Origin: Bacillota bacterium | GTDB taxonomy: Bacteria > Bacillota > Clostridia > Saccharofermentanales > UBA5734 | Assembly (NCBI GenBank): GCA_023438965.1 | Contig: JAEXPB010000517.1 | Location: 1 to 13,955, forward strand | Length of the DNA stretch: 13,955 nucleotides | Direction: 5' to 3' | Part shown: in pieces, positions 1 to 6,460 of the stretch | Numbering within the stretch: position 1 is the first letter of the stretch | How the letters are laid out: every line of letters starts with the position of its first letter | Made by a program: the position numbers and the translations under genes | The notes under the pieces: generated by a model | Told to the model about the DNA's origin: nothing | The model's database searches: none | What the model saw: the letters and a program-made list of their open reading frames with translations, nothing else

Positions 1-53
1 GCTGTATACCGCCAAACCTCCTTGATGCCTTTTCCGGACGACAAGTCAGCCAT
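1..53 (-). CDS. 5' end of an unidentified ORF, cut by the window edge
   Basis: An open frame begins with ATG at 53-51 and runs off the left edge, giving the residues MADLSSGKGIKEVWRYT. Its start overlaps the stop of the deacetylase-like gene by eight bases in a different frame (ATGGCTGA), an arrangement typical of translational coupling in an operon. No good Shine-Dalgarno sequence precedes it, which also fits coupling. Too little is visible to assign a family. An alternative is that it is the rest of the unusually short deacetylase gene, separated by a frameshift. An AAGGAGG motif at 23-17 on this strand has no start codon at useful spacing inside the window, so it may be incidental. Confidence 0.35.
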   Translation of the reverse strand, partial: MADLSSGKGIKEVWRYT

Positions 54-621
54 ATCGCAACGTCCAGGCTTGCAATCGGAGCCGTTGGCTCAGATAGCGG
101 TCAGCCAGGTCCGGACTGTGCAGCCAGGTGCCGCGCAATTTGAAATCAGCCAGCCTGGGCAGTCCCTGCAAGCTATTGAGCTGCGGCCGCGGTTGCAAGG
201 TGATCGTCTCGTCCGATGTACAGAGGCAGTCCAACCCGGCGAAAAGAAAATCCGCCGGTCCCAGCTGCTGACCATCAACGCGGATTTGCGGCGGCAGAAA
301 GCGAGCCAGATCAAGCGATTGGGCAGCCTTGCGCAACCCGTCTGCCGATACCGCACAAGACTCGGTGATCCCCATTGGCTCAGAAAGAAATCCATAGGAA
401 TGCGTGCCGATATCATGCCCGGCGAGAGCTTCCAGGACATCCCAGCGCTTCCAGGCGACCAGCTGGCGAGCCAAGAGCCCGACCAACGCAAAATGGCCGA
501 TCACCCCTTCGCTGGTGCAGATCCGGGCCAGGTCGGCGATGGCATCCGCACTGCGATTGGCGGTAAAATCTTCTGTATCGAAGAAGAACAGAACCTCGGT
601 TTGCCTGCTCCTGCCCTGCAC
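46..621 (-). CDS. Short polysaccharide-deacetylase-like (NodB-fold) protein
   Basis: The 191-residue product resembles the first half of a NodB-type polysaccharide deacetylase, enzymes that remove N- or O-acetyl groups from glycans using a metal held by Asp-His-His. The strand-1 motif is FFFDTEDF (residues 12-19, with D15 and D19), and the second motif is HDIGTHSYGF (residues 69-78). In the family the second motif normally ends with a His four residues after H74; here that position is F78, so one metal ligand seems missing. There is no signal peptide. The GTG start at 621 lies eight bases after the SDR stop and has only a weak GGGAG before it; an ATG at 632-630 overlaps the SDR stop but is in another frame and soon closes. 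The length is short for the family, so it may be truncated, frameshifted or a divergent non-catalytic member. It is the second gene of the minus-strand operon. Confidence 0.55.
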   Translation of the reverse strand: MQGRSRQTEVLFFFDTEDFTANRSADAIADLARICTSEGVIGHFALVGLLARQLVAWKRWDVLEALAGHDIGTHSYGFLSEPMGITESCAVSADGLRKAAQSLDLARFLPPQIRVDGQQLGPADFLFAGLDCLCTSDETITLQPRPQLNSLQGLPRLADFKLRGTWLHSPDLADRYLSQRLRLQAWTLRYG

Positions 622-628
622 TCCCGGA

Positions 629-1438
629 TCATTTCAACAGATGTTTCGCCCAGCCGTAACCAGACTCCGGCGAATCGTCCTCCGGCATGCCCGGCAGGAT
701 CAAGCCGCCATCGATCCGCAGGACCGCCCCGGTGATATAGGCTGCCTGGTCTGAAGCCAGGAAAGCCACGGCCTGGCCGACTTCTTCGGGCGTACCGAAA
801 CGGCCCAGCGGGATCTTGCCCGCCCAGCTGACTTTGGCGGCTTCTGCACGGCTGATGCGGCCGCGGACCATGGTGGCGCCAGGCGCAATGACATTGACGC
901 GAATGCCGTATTCCGAAAGTTCCAGCGCCATCGATTCGCTGGCCCGGATCAGGGCGGCCTTCATGCCGCCGTAAAGCAAATCGTCCGGGTAGGCGCGGAT
1001 GCCCCGGGTTGAGGCGATATTGATGATGCTGCCCTGTATGCCGCGGTCAACCATATGGTTGGCGACCGACTTGGCACAGAGGATCGGCGCTTTCCAATTC
1101 AGGTTGTAGATCAGGTCCATTTGCCCGGTTGTGATCGTTCGGACCAGACTATGACGAGTCAGCCCGGCATTATTGACCAGCAGATCGATGCGCCCCAGAT
1201 CGCCGGCGGCCTGGCCGGCAACTTGCTCCGGCACCGCCGGATCCTGCAGCTCCGCCTGATAAACCAGGCAGCGGCCGCCGGTCTGCTGAACCAACCGAGC
1301 GGTTTCCGCGGCTTCGGCCGCTTCGGACGCATAGGTGATGGCCAGATCGTAACCGGCTGCCGCCAGGACGGTGGCGATTCCCCGGCCAATCCCGCGGCTG
1401 GCGCCGGTGACCAACGCGCATTTTCGTTCAGCAGCCAT
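629..1438 (-). CDS. Short-chain dehydrogenase/reductase (FabG-like SDR)
   Basis: This 269-residue cytoplasmic protein is a classical SDR that oxidises or reduces a hydroxyl/carbonyl using NAD(P). It shows the cofactor motif TGASRGIG (residues 11-18), NNAG (89-92), the catalytic S143, and the YxxxK pair Y156/K160, followed by the family's IAPG segment near 184-187. R15 and the lack of an acidic residue after the second strand are compatible with NADPH, but this is not decisive. Substrate cannot be read from sequence: sugar dehydrogenase and 3-oxoacyl reductase are both possible, and co-transcription with a deacetylase-like gene favours a sugar. The start is ATG 1438, not the longer in-frame start at 1540, because AGGGGG sits seven bases before it and the SDR fold begins directly after. 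The C-terminus carries about 20 extra residues beyond the usual GG end. Confidence 0.85.
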   Translation of the reverse strand: MAAERKCALVTGASRGIGRGIATVLAAAGYDLAITYASEAAEAAETARLVQQTGGRCLVYQAELQDPAVPEQVAGQAAGDLGRIDLLVNNAGLTRHSLVRTITTGQMDLIYNLNWKAPILCAKSVANHMVDRGIQGSIINIASTRGIRAYPDDLLYGGMKAALIRASESMALELSEYGIRVNVIAPGATMVRGRISRAEAAKVSWAGKIPLGRFGTPEEVGQAVAFLASDQAAYITGAVLRIDGGLILPGMPEDDSPESGYGWAKHLLK

Positions 1439-1485
1439 ATGAGTACCCCCTGCCGGCGGCAGCGCCATTGACATAACAGGCCGGT

Positions 1486-1502
1486 CGGGCTCGAAGAACC
1501 CG
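1486..1502 (-). other. Hairpin at the 5' end of the SDR leader
   Basis: Read as minus-strand RNA, 1502-1486 can fold into a 7-bp stem (one G-U pair) closed by a three-base UUC loop. It would sit within a few bases of the predicted transcription start. 5'-end stems are known to protect mRNAs from 5'-end-dependent decay; that role here is inference. A second 5-bp stem at 1462-1450 runs into the AGGGGG ribosome binding site. Confidence 0.3.
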
Positions 1503-1511
1503 CCTGAGGCC

Positions 1512-1540
1512 AGTATGGGCTTTTTCACCGGCAGCGTCAA
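1512..1540 (-). promoter_or_regulatory. Housekeeping-type promoter for the SDR operon
   Basis: On the minus strand a -35 box TTGACG (1540-1535) is followed after exactly 17 bases by a -10 box CATACT (1517-1512). These match the consensus at 5 of 6 and 4 of 6 positions. The predicted transcript would begin near 1505 and carry a leader of about 67 bases before the SDR start. Confidence 0.5.
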
Positions 1541-1574
1541 GGCCGGCCGGGTGGCCTGAGCAGCGGAATTCGCT

Positions 1575-1580
1575 TATAAT
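1575..1580 (+). promoter_or_regulatory. Candidate -10 box for the DUF1848/amidase operon
   Basis: A perfect TATAAT lies 34 bases before the DUF1848 start codon, in a position suitable for a short leader containing the AGAGGAGG ribosome binding site at 1597-1604. No good -35 box is present 16-18 bases upstream (TGGCCT at best), so the promoter may need an activator. It is divergent from the SDR promoter at 1512-1540. Confidence 0.4.
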
Positions 1581-1613
1581 GGACTTGAGATACATCAGAG
1601 GAGGCGGCGAGTC

Positions 1614-2516
1614 ATGATCATCAGCGCCAGCAGACGAACGGACATTCCGGCTTTTTTCGGCGACTGGTTCCTTTGGCGGTTGAAGGAAGGCCATGTTCTG
1701 GTGCGCAATCCAATGAATTCCCGGCAGGTCAGCCGTGTCCGGCTCGACCGCGGATCTGTTGACGCTTTTGTATTCTGGACCAAGGACATCCGGCCTTTCC
1801 TGCCGGTGCTGGACCGGCTGGACAACCTGGGCTACCCGTATTTTGTCCAGCATACCTTGAACGATTATCCCGGCGCGATCGAAGCCGCCCTGCCGTCGCT
1901 GACGGAGCGGCTTGATAACCTGCGCCGTCTGGCGGGCCGGATCGGCGCCGGCGGCTTGATGTGGCGCTATGATCCGATCCTGTTCACCGCCGAAATCGGC
2001 CCGGCTGAGCATCTGGCGCGCTTCGCCGGTATTTGCCGGGTTCTGGAGGGCCGAGTCACCGCCTGCACCTTTTCCTTTATTCAGGAGTATGCCAAAACCG
2101 TGCGCAACACCCGCCACCTGACGATCCGCAAGCCGGACCAGGCAGCCCGGCTTGAGCTGGTCGGCGGACTGGCCGAAATCGCCCGGCAGCACGGGATCAC
2201 GCTCCAATGCTGCTGCGGCGGGGAATACCGCGAATTCGGCGTCCAGCCGGCCGCCTGCATCAGCCGCGCGCATCTGGAGCCGCTGGTCGGCCGGCCGCTC
2301 GAAGTCCGCCGGGACACCGGCCAGCGGCCGGACTGCCATTGCGTTCAATCCGTCGATATCGGCGCTTACGACACTTGCCGGCATGACTGCCAGTATTGCT
2401 ACGCCAACAGCAGCCCGGCCCGGATCAGCGCCAACTGGCAGGGCTTCGATCCGCAAGCGGCAATCCTGGGCCCGCCGTTACAGGACGGCGACATACTGAC
2501 CGATCGAGTGAGATAA
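1614..2516 (+). CDS. DUF1848 family radical SAM protein
   Basis: The 300-residue product matches the DUF1848 family, recognisable from its opening IISASRRTDIPAFF, the segment RNPMN near residue 32, WTKD near 55, MWRYDP near 116, and the C-terminal VDIGAYDTCRHDCQYCYAN. The last contains CxxxCxxC (C255, C259, C262), the pattern that binds the radical SAM [4Fe-4S] cluster, placed unusually at the C-terminal end as in other family members. Further cysteines (C199-C201, C215, C241, C243) could bind a second metal centre. The reaction of the family is not established to my knowledge. The ATG at 1614 is preceded by AGAGGAGG with nine bases spacing. The gene appears to be co-transcribed with the hydrolase 30 bases downstream. 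Confidence is high for the family and none is claimed for substrate. Confidence 0.85.
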   Translation: MIISASRRTDIPAFFGDWFLWRLKEGHVLVRNPMNSRQVSRVRLDRGSVDAFVFWTKDIRPFLPVLDRLDNLGYPYFVQHTLNDYPGAIEAALPSLTERLDNLRRLAGRIGAGGLMWRYDPILFTAEIGPAEHLARFAGICRVLEGRVTACTFSFIQEYAKTVRNTRHLTIRKPDQAARLELVGGLAEIARQHGITLQCCCGGEYREFGVQPAACISRAHLEPLVGRPLEVRRDTGQRPDCHCVQSVDIGAYDTCRHDCQYCYANSSPARISANWQGFDPQAAILGPPLQDGDILTDRVR

Positions 2517-2546
2517 TGGCTTTTACTCAAGTGGAGGAGACCGGAT

Positions 2547-3398
2547 ATGAATGGATTCCGAATTGCGATCATCCAAATGGCTGTCAGCGCCGACAAGCAG
2601 CAGAACCTGGCGGATGCAGCCGGCTATCTCGCGCATCTGGCGCAACCGGGCCCGGAACGGCCGGACCTGGTTCTGCTGCCCGAGATGTTCTGCTGCCCTT
2701 ACCAGACGACGCTTTTCCCGGCCTACGCGGAGGCCGAGGGCGGCGAAACCTGGCAGCGGCTGGCTGAACTGGCGGCCAAACACCGGATCTATCTGGCAGC
2801 CGGTTCGATGCCGGAATCTGACGACGGCCGGATCTACAATACGGCCTATATCTTTGACCGGCAGGGCCGGCTGATCGGCAAGCACCGCAAAATGCACCTT
2901 TTCGATATCAACATCACCGGCGGCCAATATTTCAAGGAATCCGACACGCTTTCACCCGGCGACACCGCGACGGTTTTCCCGACCGAATTCGGCGTCATGG
3001 GGCTCTGCATCTGCTATGACCTGCGCTTCCCGGAGCTGGCGCGCCGGATGGCCGATCTGGGCGCCCAGGTCATCCTGGTGCCCGGCGCGTTCAACATGAC
3101 GACCGGCCCCGCCCATTGGGAATTGTTGTTCCGGGCCCGGGCCCTCGACAACCAGGCCTTCCTGGCCGGCGCTGCCCCGGCGCGCGATTGGACGGCCGGT
3201 TATCATTCCTGGGGACATTCGATCCTGGTCGATCCCTGGGGCACCGTCCTGGGACAGCTGGATGAAAAGCCCGGTTGCCTGACCGGTGCGATCGACCTCG
3301 ATCTGGCGGCCCGCATCCGCTCCGAATTGCCGCTGCTGGCTCACCGTCGACGGGACCTTTATGCAATCGATTGGAAAGATCAGCCTGACCGCGGCTAA
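2547..3398 (+). CDS. Carbon-nitrogen hydrolase, omega-amidase (Nit2)-like
   Basis: This 283-residue protein belongs to the nitrilase superfamily, cytoplasmic enzymes that hydrolyse amides through a Glu-Lys-Cys triad. All three are visible: E46 in LLPEMF, K115 in GKHRKMHLFD, and C156 in CICYDLRFPEL. The KMHLFDI segment, the RFPEL after the cysteine, and FNMTTGPAHWELL near residues 182-194 are characteristic of the omega-amidase/Nit2 branch, which deaminates alpha-keto-glutaramate or alpha-keto-succinamate; the branch assignment is by motif only. Length is normal for the family. The start is supported by GGAGGAGA at 2533-2540. It follows the DUF1848 gene by 30 bases on the same strand, consistent with an operon, and ends 14 bases from the convergent AraC gene. 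Confidence 0.85.
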   Translation: MNGFRIAIIQMAVSADKQQNLADAAGYLAHLAQPGPERPDLVLLPEMFCCPYQTTLFPAYAEAEGGETWQRLAELAAKHRIYLAAGSMPESDDGRIYNTAYIFDRQGRLIGKHRKMHLFDINITGGQYFKESDTLSPGDTATVFPTEFGVMGLCICYDLRFPELARRMADLGAQVILVPGAFNMTTGPAHWELLFRARALDNQAFLAGAAPARDWTAGYHSWGHSILVDPWGTVLGQLDEKPGCLTGAIDLDLAARIRSELPLLAHRRRDLYAIDWKDQPDRG

Positions 3399-3401
3399 TG
3401 T

Positions 3402-3428
3402 GGCGCCTGCGGTTACTGCTGCAGCGCC
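3402..3428. other. Hairpin between convergent amidase and AraC genes
   Basis: GGCG(C)CTGC at 3402-3410 can pair with GCAGCGCC at 3421-3428, giving an 8-bp stem with one bulged base and a 10-base loop. It spans the end of the AraC coding region and begins just after the amidase stop. There is no T-tract on either side, so it is not a classical intrinsic terminator, but it is the only stem between the two convergent genes. Confidence 0.25.
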
Positions 3429-4246
3429 ATCCGGCGGTGCTCAGTCGGTGTTTTGCCGCGATGTTTCCGGAAAACCTGGGAGAAATACAGCGGATTCTCA
3501 TAGCCGACGGAGCGTGCGATTTCACTGACACTCAGATCAGGTCGGACCAGCAGCGCTTCGGCGCGGCTGACGCGCAGCCGGATCAGGTAATTCTGCGGCG
3601 AACTGCCCAGCCTGGTTTGAAACAGCCGGCACAAGTATTTGGCGGACAGGTTGACCGCCGCTGCGATGTCGGCGACCGCGATATCCCGGCAGTAATTCGC
3701 TTGCATGTATGCAACCGCCTGGCGGACATAAAGGGTTTGCGGATCGGTGGGCGCCGGTTCGGCCAGACTCTTGCCATGCCAGGATAAAAGGCGTAACAAC
3801 GCGCTGAGCATGGACCAGGCGCAGCCGCAGTCCGTCTGCTCTTCGGTCAGGGCGGCTTGCAGAACCGCAAAGCACTGGCTGACCATCGGCATGGCGAAGA
3901 CGTGATTCTGAACGGCCAGGCAGGACTGTTCCAGCAGCATGCGAGCCTTGGCGCCATCGAACATGATCCAGCAATGCTCCCATGGATCGTTCAGATCGGC
4001 CTGGAAGGTGTGCACAGCCTGGGGTACAATCAGGAATCCCTGCCCTGGACCGGCCGGACAGCCGTTGAATAATCCCCGCCCTTGCCGGATGTAGTGCAGG
4101 ATGAACGAATCGCGGATCCAGGGACCTTTGACAACGCCAGGGCAGCTCAGGCTGTGGCCGATCTCGCGCACATAGAGATCCTGGTCCGCAAAATCCGAAT
4201 TATAAAGAATCTGCATTCGTCCAGAGGGATCAACTTGCCGGTACAA
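3413..4246 (-). CDS. AraC-family transcriptional regulator
   Basis: The product has an N-terminal cupin-like sensing domain (roughly residues 10-150, including the typical HYIRQGRG and FLIVPQAVHTFQAD segments) and a C-terminal AraC DNA-binding domain with two helix-turn-helix units. The first is at IAAAVNLSAKYLCRLFQ; the second is SVSEIARSVGYENPLYFSQVF followed by RKHRGKTPTEHRR. Such proteins usually sense a sugar and activate a neighbouring catabolic gene. The glycoside hydrolase gene lies divergently 144 bases away, the likely target. The longest frame starts with GTG at 4264 without a ribosome binding site; I prefer TTG at 4246, because GGGAGGTG lies six bases before it (4260-4253), giving 277 residues. 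The protein is complete. Confidence 0.87.
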   Translation of the reverse strand: MYRQVDPSGRMQILYNSDFADQDLYVREIGHSLSCPGVVKGPWIRDSFILHYIRQGRGLFNGCPAGPGQGFLIVPQAVHTFQADLNDPWEHCWIMFDGAKARMLLEQSCLAVQNHVFAMPMVSQCFAVLQAALTEEQTDCGCAWSMLSALLRLLSWHGKSLAEPAPTDPQTLYVRQAVAYMQANYCRDIAVADIAAAVNLSAKYLCRLFQTRLGSSPQNYLIRLRVSRAEALLVRPDLSVSEIARSVGYENPLYFSQVFRKHRGKTPTEHRRMALQQ

Positions 4247-4314
4247 AAGCGCCACCTCCCGCACCAGTTTAGCACAAAAGCGTGATTTTTAAATGTGCCG
4301 ATGTCTTTGCGCCA

Positions 4315-4343
4315 TGGTCAGCGGCGGCCGGGAGGCCTATGAT
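4315..4343 (+). promoter_or_regulatory. Promoter for the glycoside hydrolase
   Basis: A -35 box TGGTCA (4315-4320, 4 of 6) and a -10 box TATGAT (4338-4343, 5 of 6) are separated by 17 bases. The weak -35 box fits an AraC-activated promoter. The spacer contains the inverted repeat GGCC/GGCC. The predicted start near 4350 leaves a 40-base leader. Confidence 0.4.
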
Positions 4344-4390
4344 GTGACTATCAGCCGCCGGTTTTTCTGCGGCAACGAGGGGGTACAGGC

Positions 4391-6373
4391 ATGTCCAGCA
4401 TTATCTGCAACCAGGGCAATCCGATGATCGAGATCAATGGCGAATTGATCCCGCCGGCCGCATTCCGGTCGTTCAGGCCGACGCCGGCCAACATCTCGCT
4501 TTTTTACCGCGCCGGCGTCCGGCTCTACCAGATGATCGTGACCGGCATCACCAATGCGCTGCACGTGAAATACTCATACTTCGGCGAGGTCTGGACCGGT
4601 GACAACCGGTATGATTTTTCTGCTTTTGACCGGCAAATGGCCATGTTCCAGAAGTTTGCGCCGGATGGCTATTTTTGCGTGATGATCCCGCTGGATACTC
4701 GCCGCTGGTGGCTGGACCAGCATCCGGATGTGCCGGACAGTTTCTGGAACCTTGGCCAGGCGGCCGTTTCCGAAGCGTGGCAGCGGGATGCCGCCGCTTA
4801 CCTGCGCGCCTTTATCGAATATGCCGAAACCAGGTATGGCGACCGGATCTTTGCCTATAGCTTCTCGGCAGGAACCGCCACCGAATGGTTTACAGACGAC
4901 AAGACGGCAGCGCATCCGCTCAAGGAAGCGGCTTACCGGAAATTCCGCGGCGATGAATCGGCGCAGATCCCGACTGCGGCGGAACTTGTCGCCGGGCCGG
5001 AGACTTTCCGGGAACCGGCCGGGAACGCAGCAGTCTACCTGGATTACTGCAATCGGTTGATCGCCGGCCTGATCTGCCGCTTTGCGGCCGAAGCCCAGCA
5101 CGTTTTGCGGCATCGCAAACTAGTCGGCCTGTTCTTTGGCTATATCTACATCACCTCCTGCGTCAACCAGAACTTGTGGAGCACCAATGCCTACGAGCAG
5201 GTCTGGCAATCGCCGGACATCGACATGCTATTCTCGCCGGCGGCCTACGGCAATAACCGCCTGCCGGACGGCGTCAGCTCCTATCAGGTAGCCGTGGACT
5301 CCATTGCGGCCAACGGCAAGCTCTATCTGCATGAAATCGACCACCGAACCCATCTGGCGGCTTATCCGCTGGAAACCGGCACGATCCTGGCCGACTGCTA
5401 CCAGACAGCCGAAGAAACCATTGCGGTGCTGCGGCGCGAGCTCTGTCTGGCCATGGTCAAGAACAGCGCACTCTGGTGGTTCGATTTCTTCGGCGGCTAT
5501 TTCGACTCGCCGGAGTATGAAGCGGAGATCAGCCGCCAGATGGCCATCTACACGGAGCTGGCCGGCGGCGAACGCCATCAGGTGGCCGAGATCGCCGTCT
5601 TCGTCGACCCGATGTCCTTCCTGGCCATCAAAGAGAACGTGCCCGTGCACCGGGATTATGTCAAGCACTGCATCGATGAGCTGCTGCGCTGCGGCGCCCC
5701 GTTCGAAACCTACAACCTTAGCGACCTGCCGCGAATTGACAAAACCCGGTACAAATTGTTTATTTTCCTGAACACCTTTCGGATCCCGGCCGGATTGCAA
5801 GCCTATATCCGGACCGAACTTGCCGGTCGCGGCAAATTCTTCCTGCATGGCGCCGGCGTCTGCGGCGAACAGCAGCTGGACTGGCGGCGGACGGCTGAAC
5901 TGACCGGCATGGCGCTGGTGCCGTTCACCGCGCCGGAACCGGTCCGGATCAGCTTCCGGGGCCAGACCTACGGCTTCTCCTGCCCGGTTGAACCCCTGCA
6001 GGAAATCGTCGATCCGGCAGCGGAAATCTGGGGCGATTTCGCCGATGGCCGGCATGGACTGGGATTGAAGGGGAACACATTCTTCTCCGCGGCGGGCAAT
6101 GTGCCGGCCGCTGTCTGGCGTGCCGCCGCCCGCCGGTGCGGCGTCCACATTTACAGCGAACAAGATGGCGGTTTGATCGTCTGCTCGCAGTTCATCGCCG
6201 CGTATCATACGCAGACGGAGTCGTGCGAGCTGACATTGCCCGCCGACTGCGAGCTGGATGAACTGTTCGAAGGCGGTCATTTCCGGACGGAGAACCGGGT
6301 ACTGCGCTATCGGGCAGCCAAAGGCCACACCATGCTTTTCCGTTTTGTCCGCTCGGATGGAAATGTTAGCTGA
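4391..6373 (+). CDS. GH42-like clan GH-A glycoside hydrolase
   Basis: This 660-residue protein looks like a retaining glycoside hydrolase of clan GH-A related to GH42 beta-galactosidases. An N-terminal TIM barrel covers about residues 30-390. The probable acid/base is E165 in SAGTATEWF, and the probable nucleophile is E315 in LYLHEIDHR, both at barrel-strand ends; these are inferred from position and motif. Residues about 398-500 (EIAVFVDPMSF onward, with KLFIFLNTFRIP and KFFLHGAGVCG) look like the Rossmann-like trimerisation domain of GH42, and a small beta domain closes the protein. No signal peptide is present, so it acts in the cytoplasm on imported oligosaccharides. The start ATG is preceded by GAGGGGG with a suitable gap. 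Exact family number and sugar specificity cannot be set from sequence alone. The divergent AraC gene is its probable regulator. Confidence 0.8.
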   Translation: MSSIICNQGNPMIEINGELIPPAAFRSFRPTPANISLFYRAGVRLYQMIVTGITNALHVKYSYFGEVWTGDNRYDFSAFDRQMAMFQKFAPDGYFCVMIPLDTRRWWLDQHPDVPDSFWNLGQAAVSEAWQRDAAAYLRAFIEYAETRYGDRIFAYSFSAGTATEWFTDDKTAAHPLKEAAYRKFRGDESAQIPTAAELVAGPETFREPAGNAAVYLDYCNRLIAGLICRFAAEAQHVLRHRKLVGLFFGYIYITSCVNQNLWSTNAYEQVWQSPDIDMLFSPAAYGNNRLPDGVSSYQVAVDSIAANGKLYLHEIDHRTHLAAYPLETGTILADCYQTAEETIAVLRRELCLAMVKNSALWWFDFFGGYFDSPEYEAEISRQMAIYTELAGGERHQVAEIAVFVDPMSFLAIKENVPVHRDYVKHCIDELLRCGAPFETYNLSDLPRIDKTRYKLFIFLNTFRIPAGLQAYIRTELAGRGKFFLHGAGVCGEQQLDWRRTAELTGMALVPFTAPEPVRISFRGQTYGFSCPVEPLQEIVDPAAEIWGDFADGRHGLGLKGNTFFSAAGNVPAAVWRAAARRCGVHIYSEQDGGLIVCSQFIAAYHTQTESCELTLPADCELDELFEGGHFRTENRVLRYRAAKGHTMLFRFVRSDGNVS

Positions 6374-6382
6374 TGATAACTT

Positions 6383-6397
6383 AATTCTGTTAGAATT
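6383..6397. repeat. Perfect inverted repeat upstream of the ATPase
   Basis: AATTCT and AGAATT flank GTT, a perfect 6-bp inverted repeat ten bases after the hydrolase stop, in an AT-rich gap. It lies 37 bases before a candidate -10 box CATAAT (6434-6439), so it could be an operator for the ATPase. No T-tract follows, so it is unlikely to be a terminator. Confidence 0.3.
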
Positions 6398-6460
6398 GTA
6401 AAGAAACATCTGGCTAAATTCTCCTTTTGGCCTCATAATGAAGGCAGAGGGGAACCGCCG

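Noticed and set aside
630..632. ATG overlapping the SDR stop codon as start of the deacetylase-like gene
   Set aside because: It is out of frame with the FDTED motif and its frame closes within about 35 codons; kept only as a possible sign of a frameshift.
1469..1474. TTGACA on the plus strand in the SDR leader, resembling a -35 box
   Set aside because: No -10-like sequence follows at 16-18 bases, and any transcript would start about 115 bases before the DUF1848 gene without other support.
1428..2456. A 342-codon open frame on the minus strand opposite the DUF1848 gene
   Set aside because: It crosses the intergenic promoter region into the SDR start and has no recognisable domain.
5228..6436. 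A 402-codon open frame on the minus strand opposite the hydrolase gene
   Set aside because: No domain is recognisable and the plus-strand protein is coherent through the whole region.
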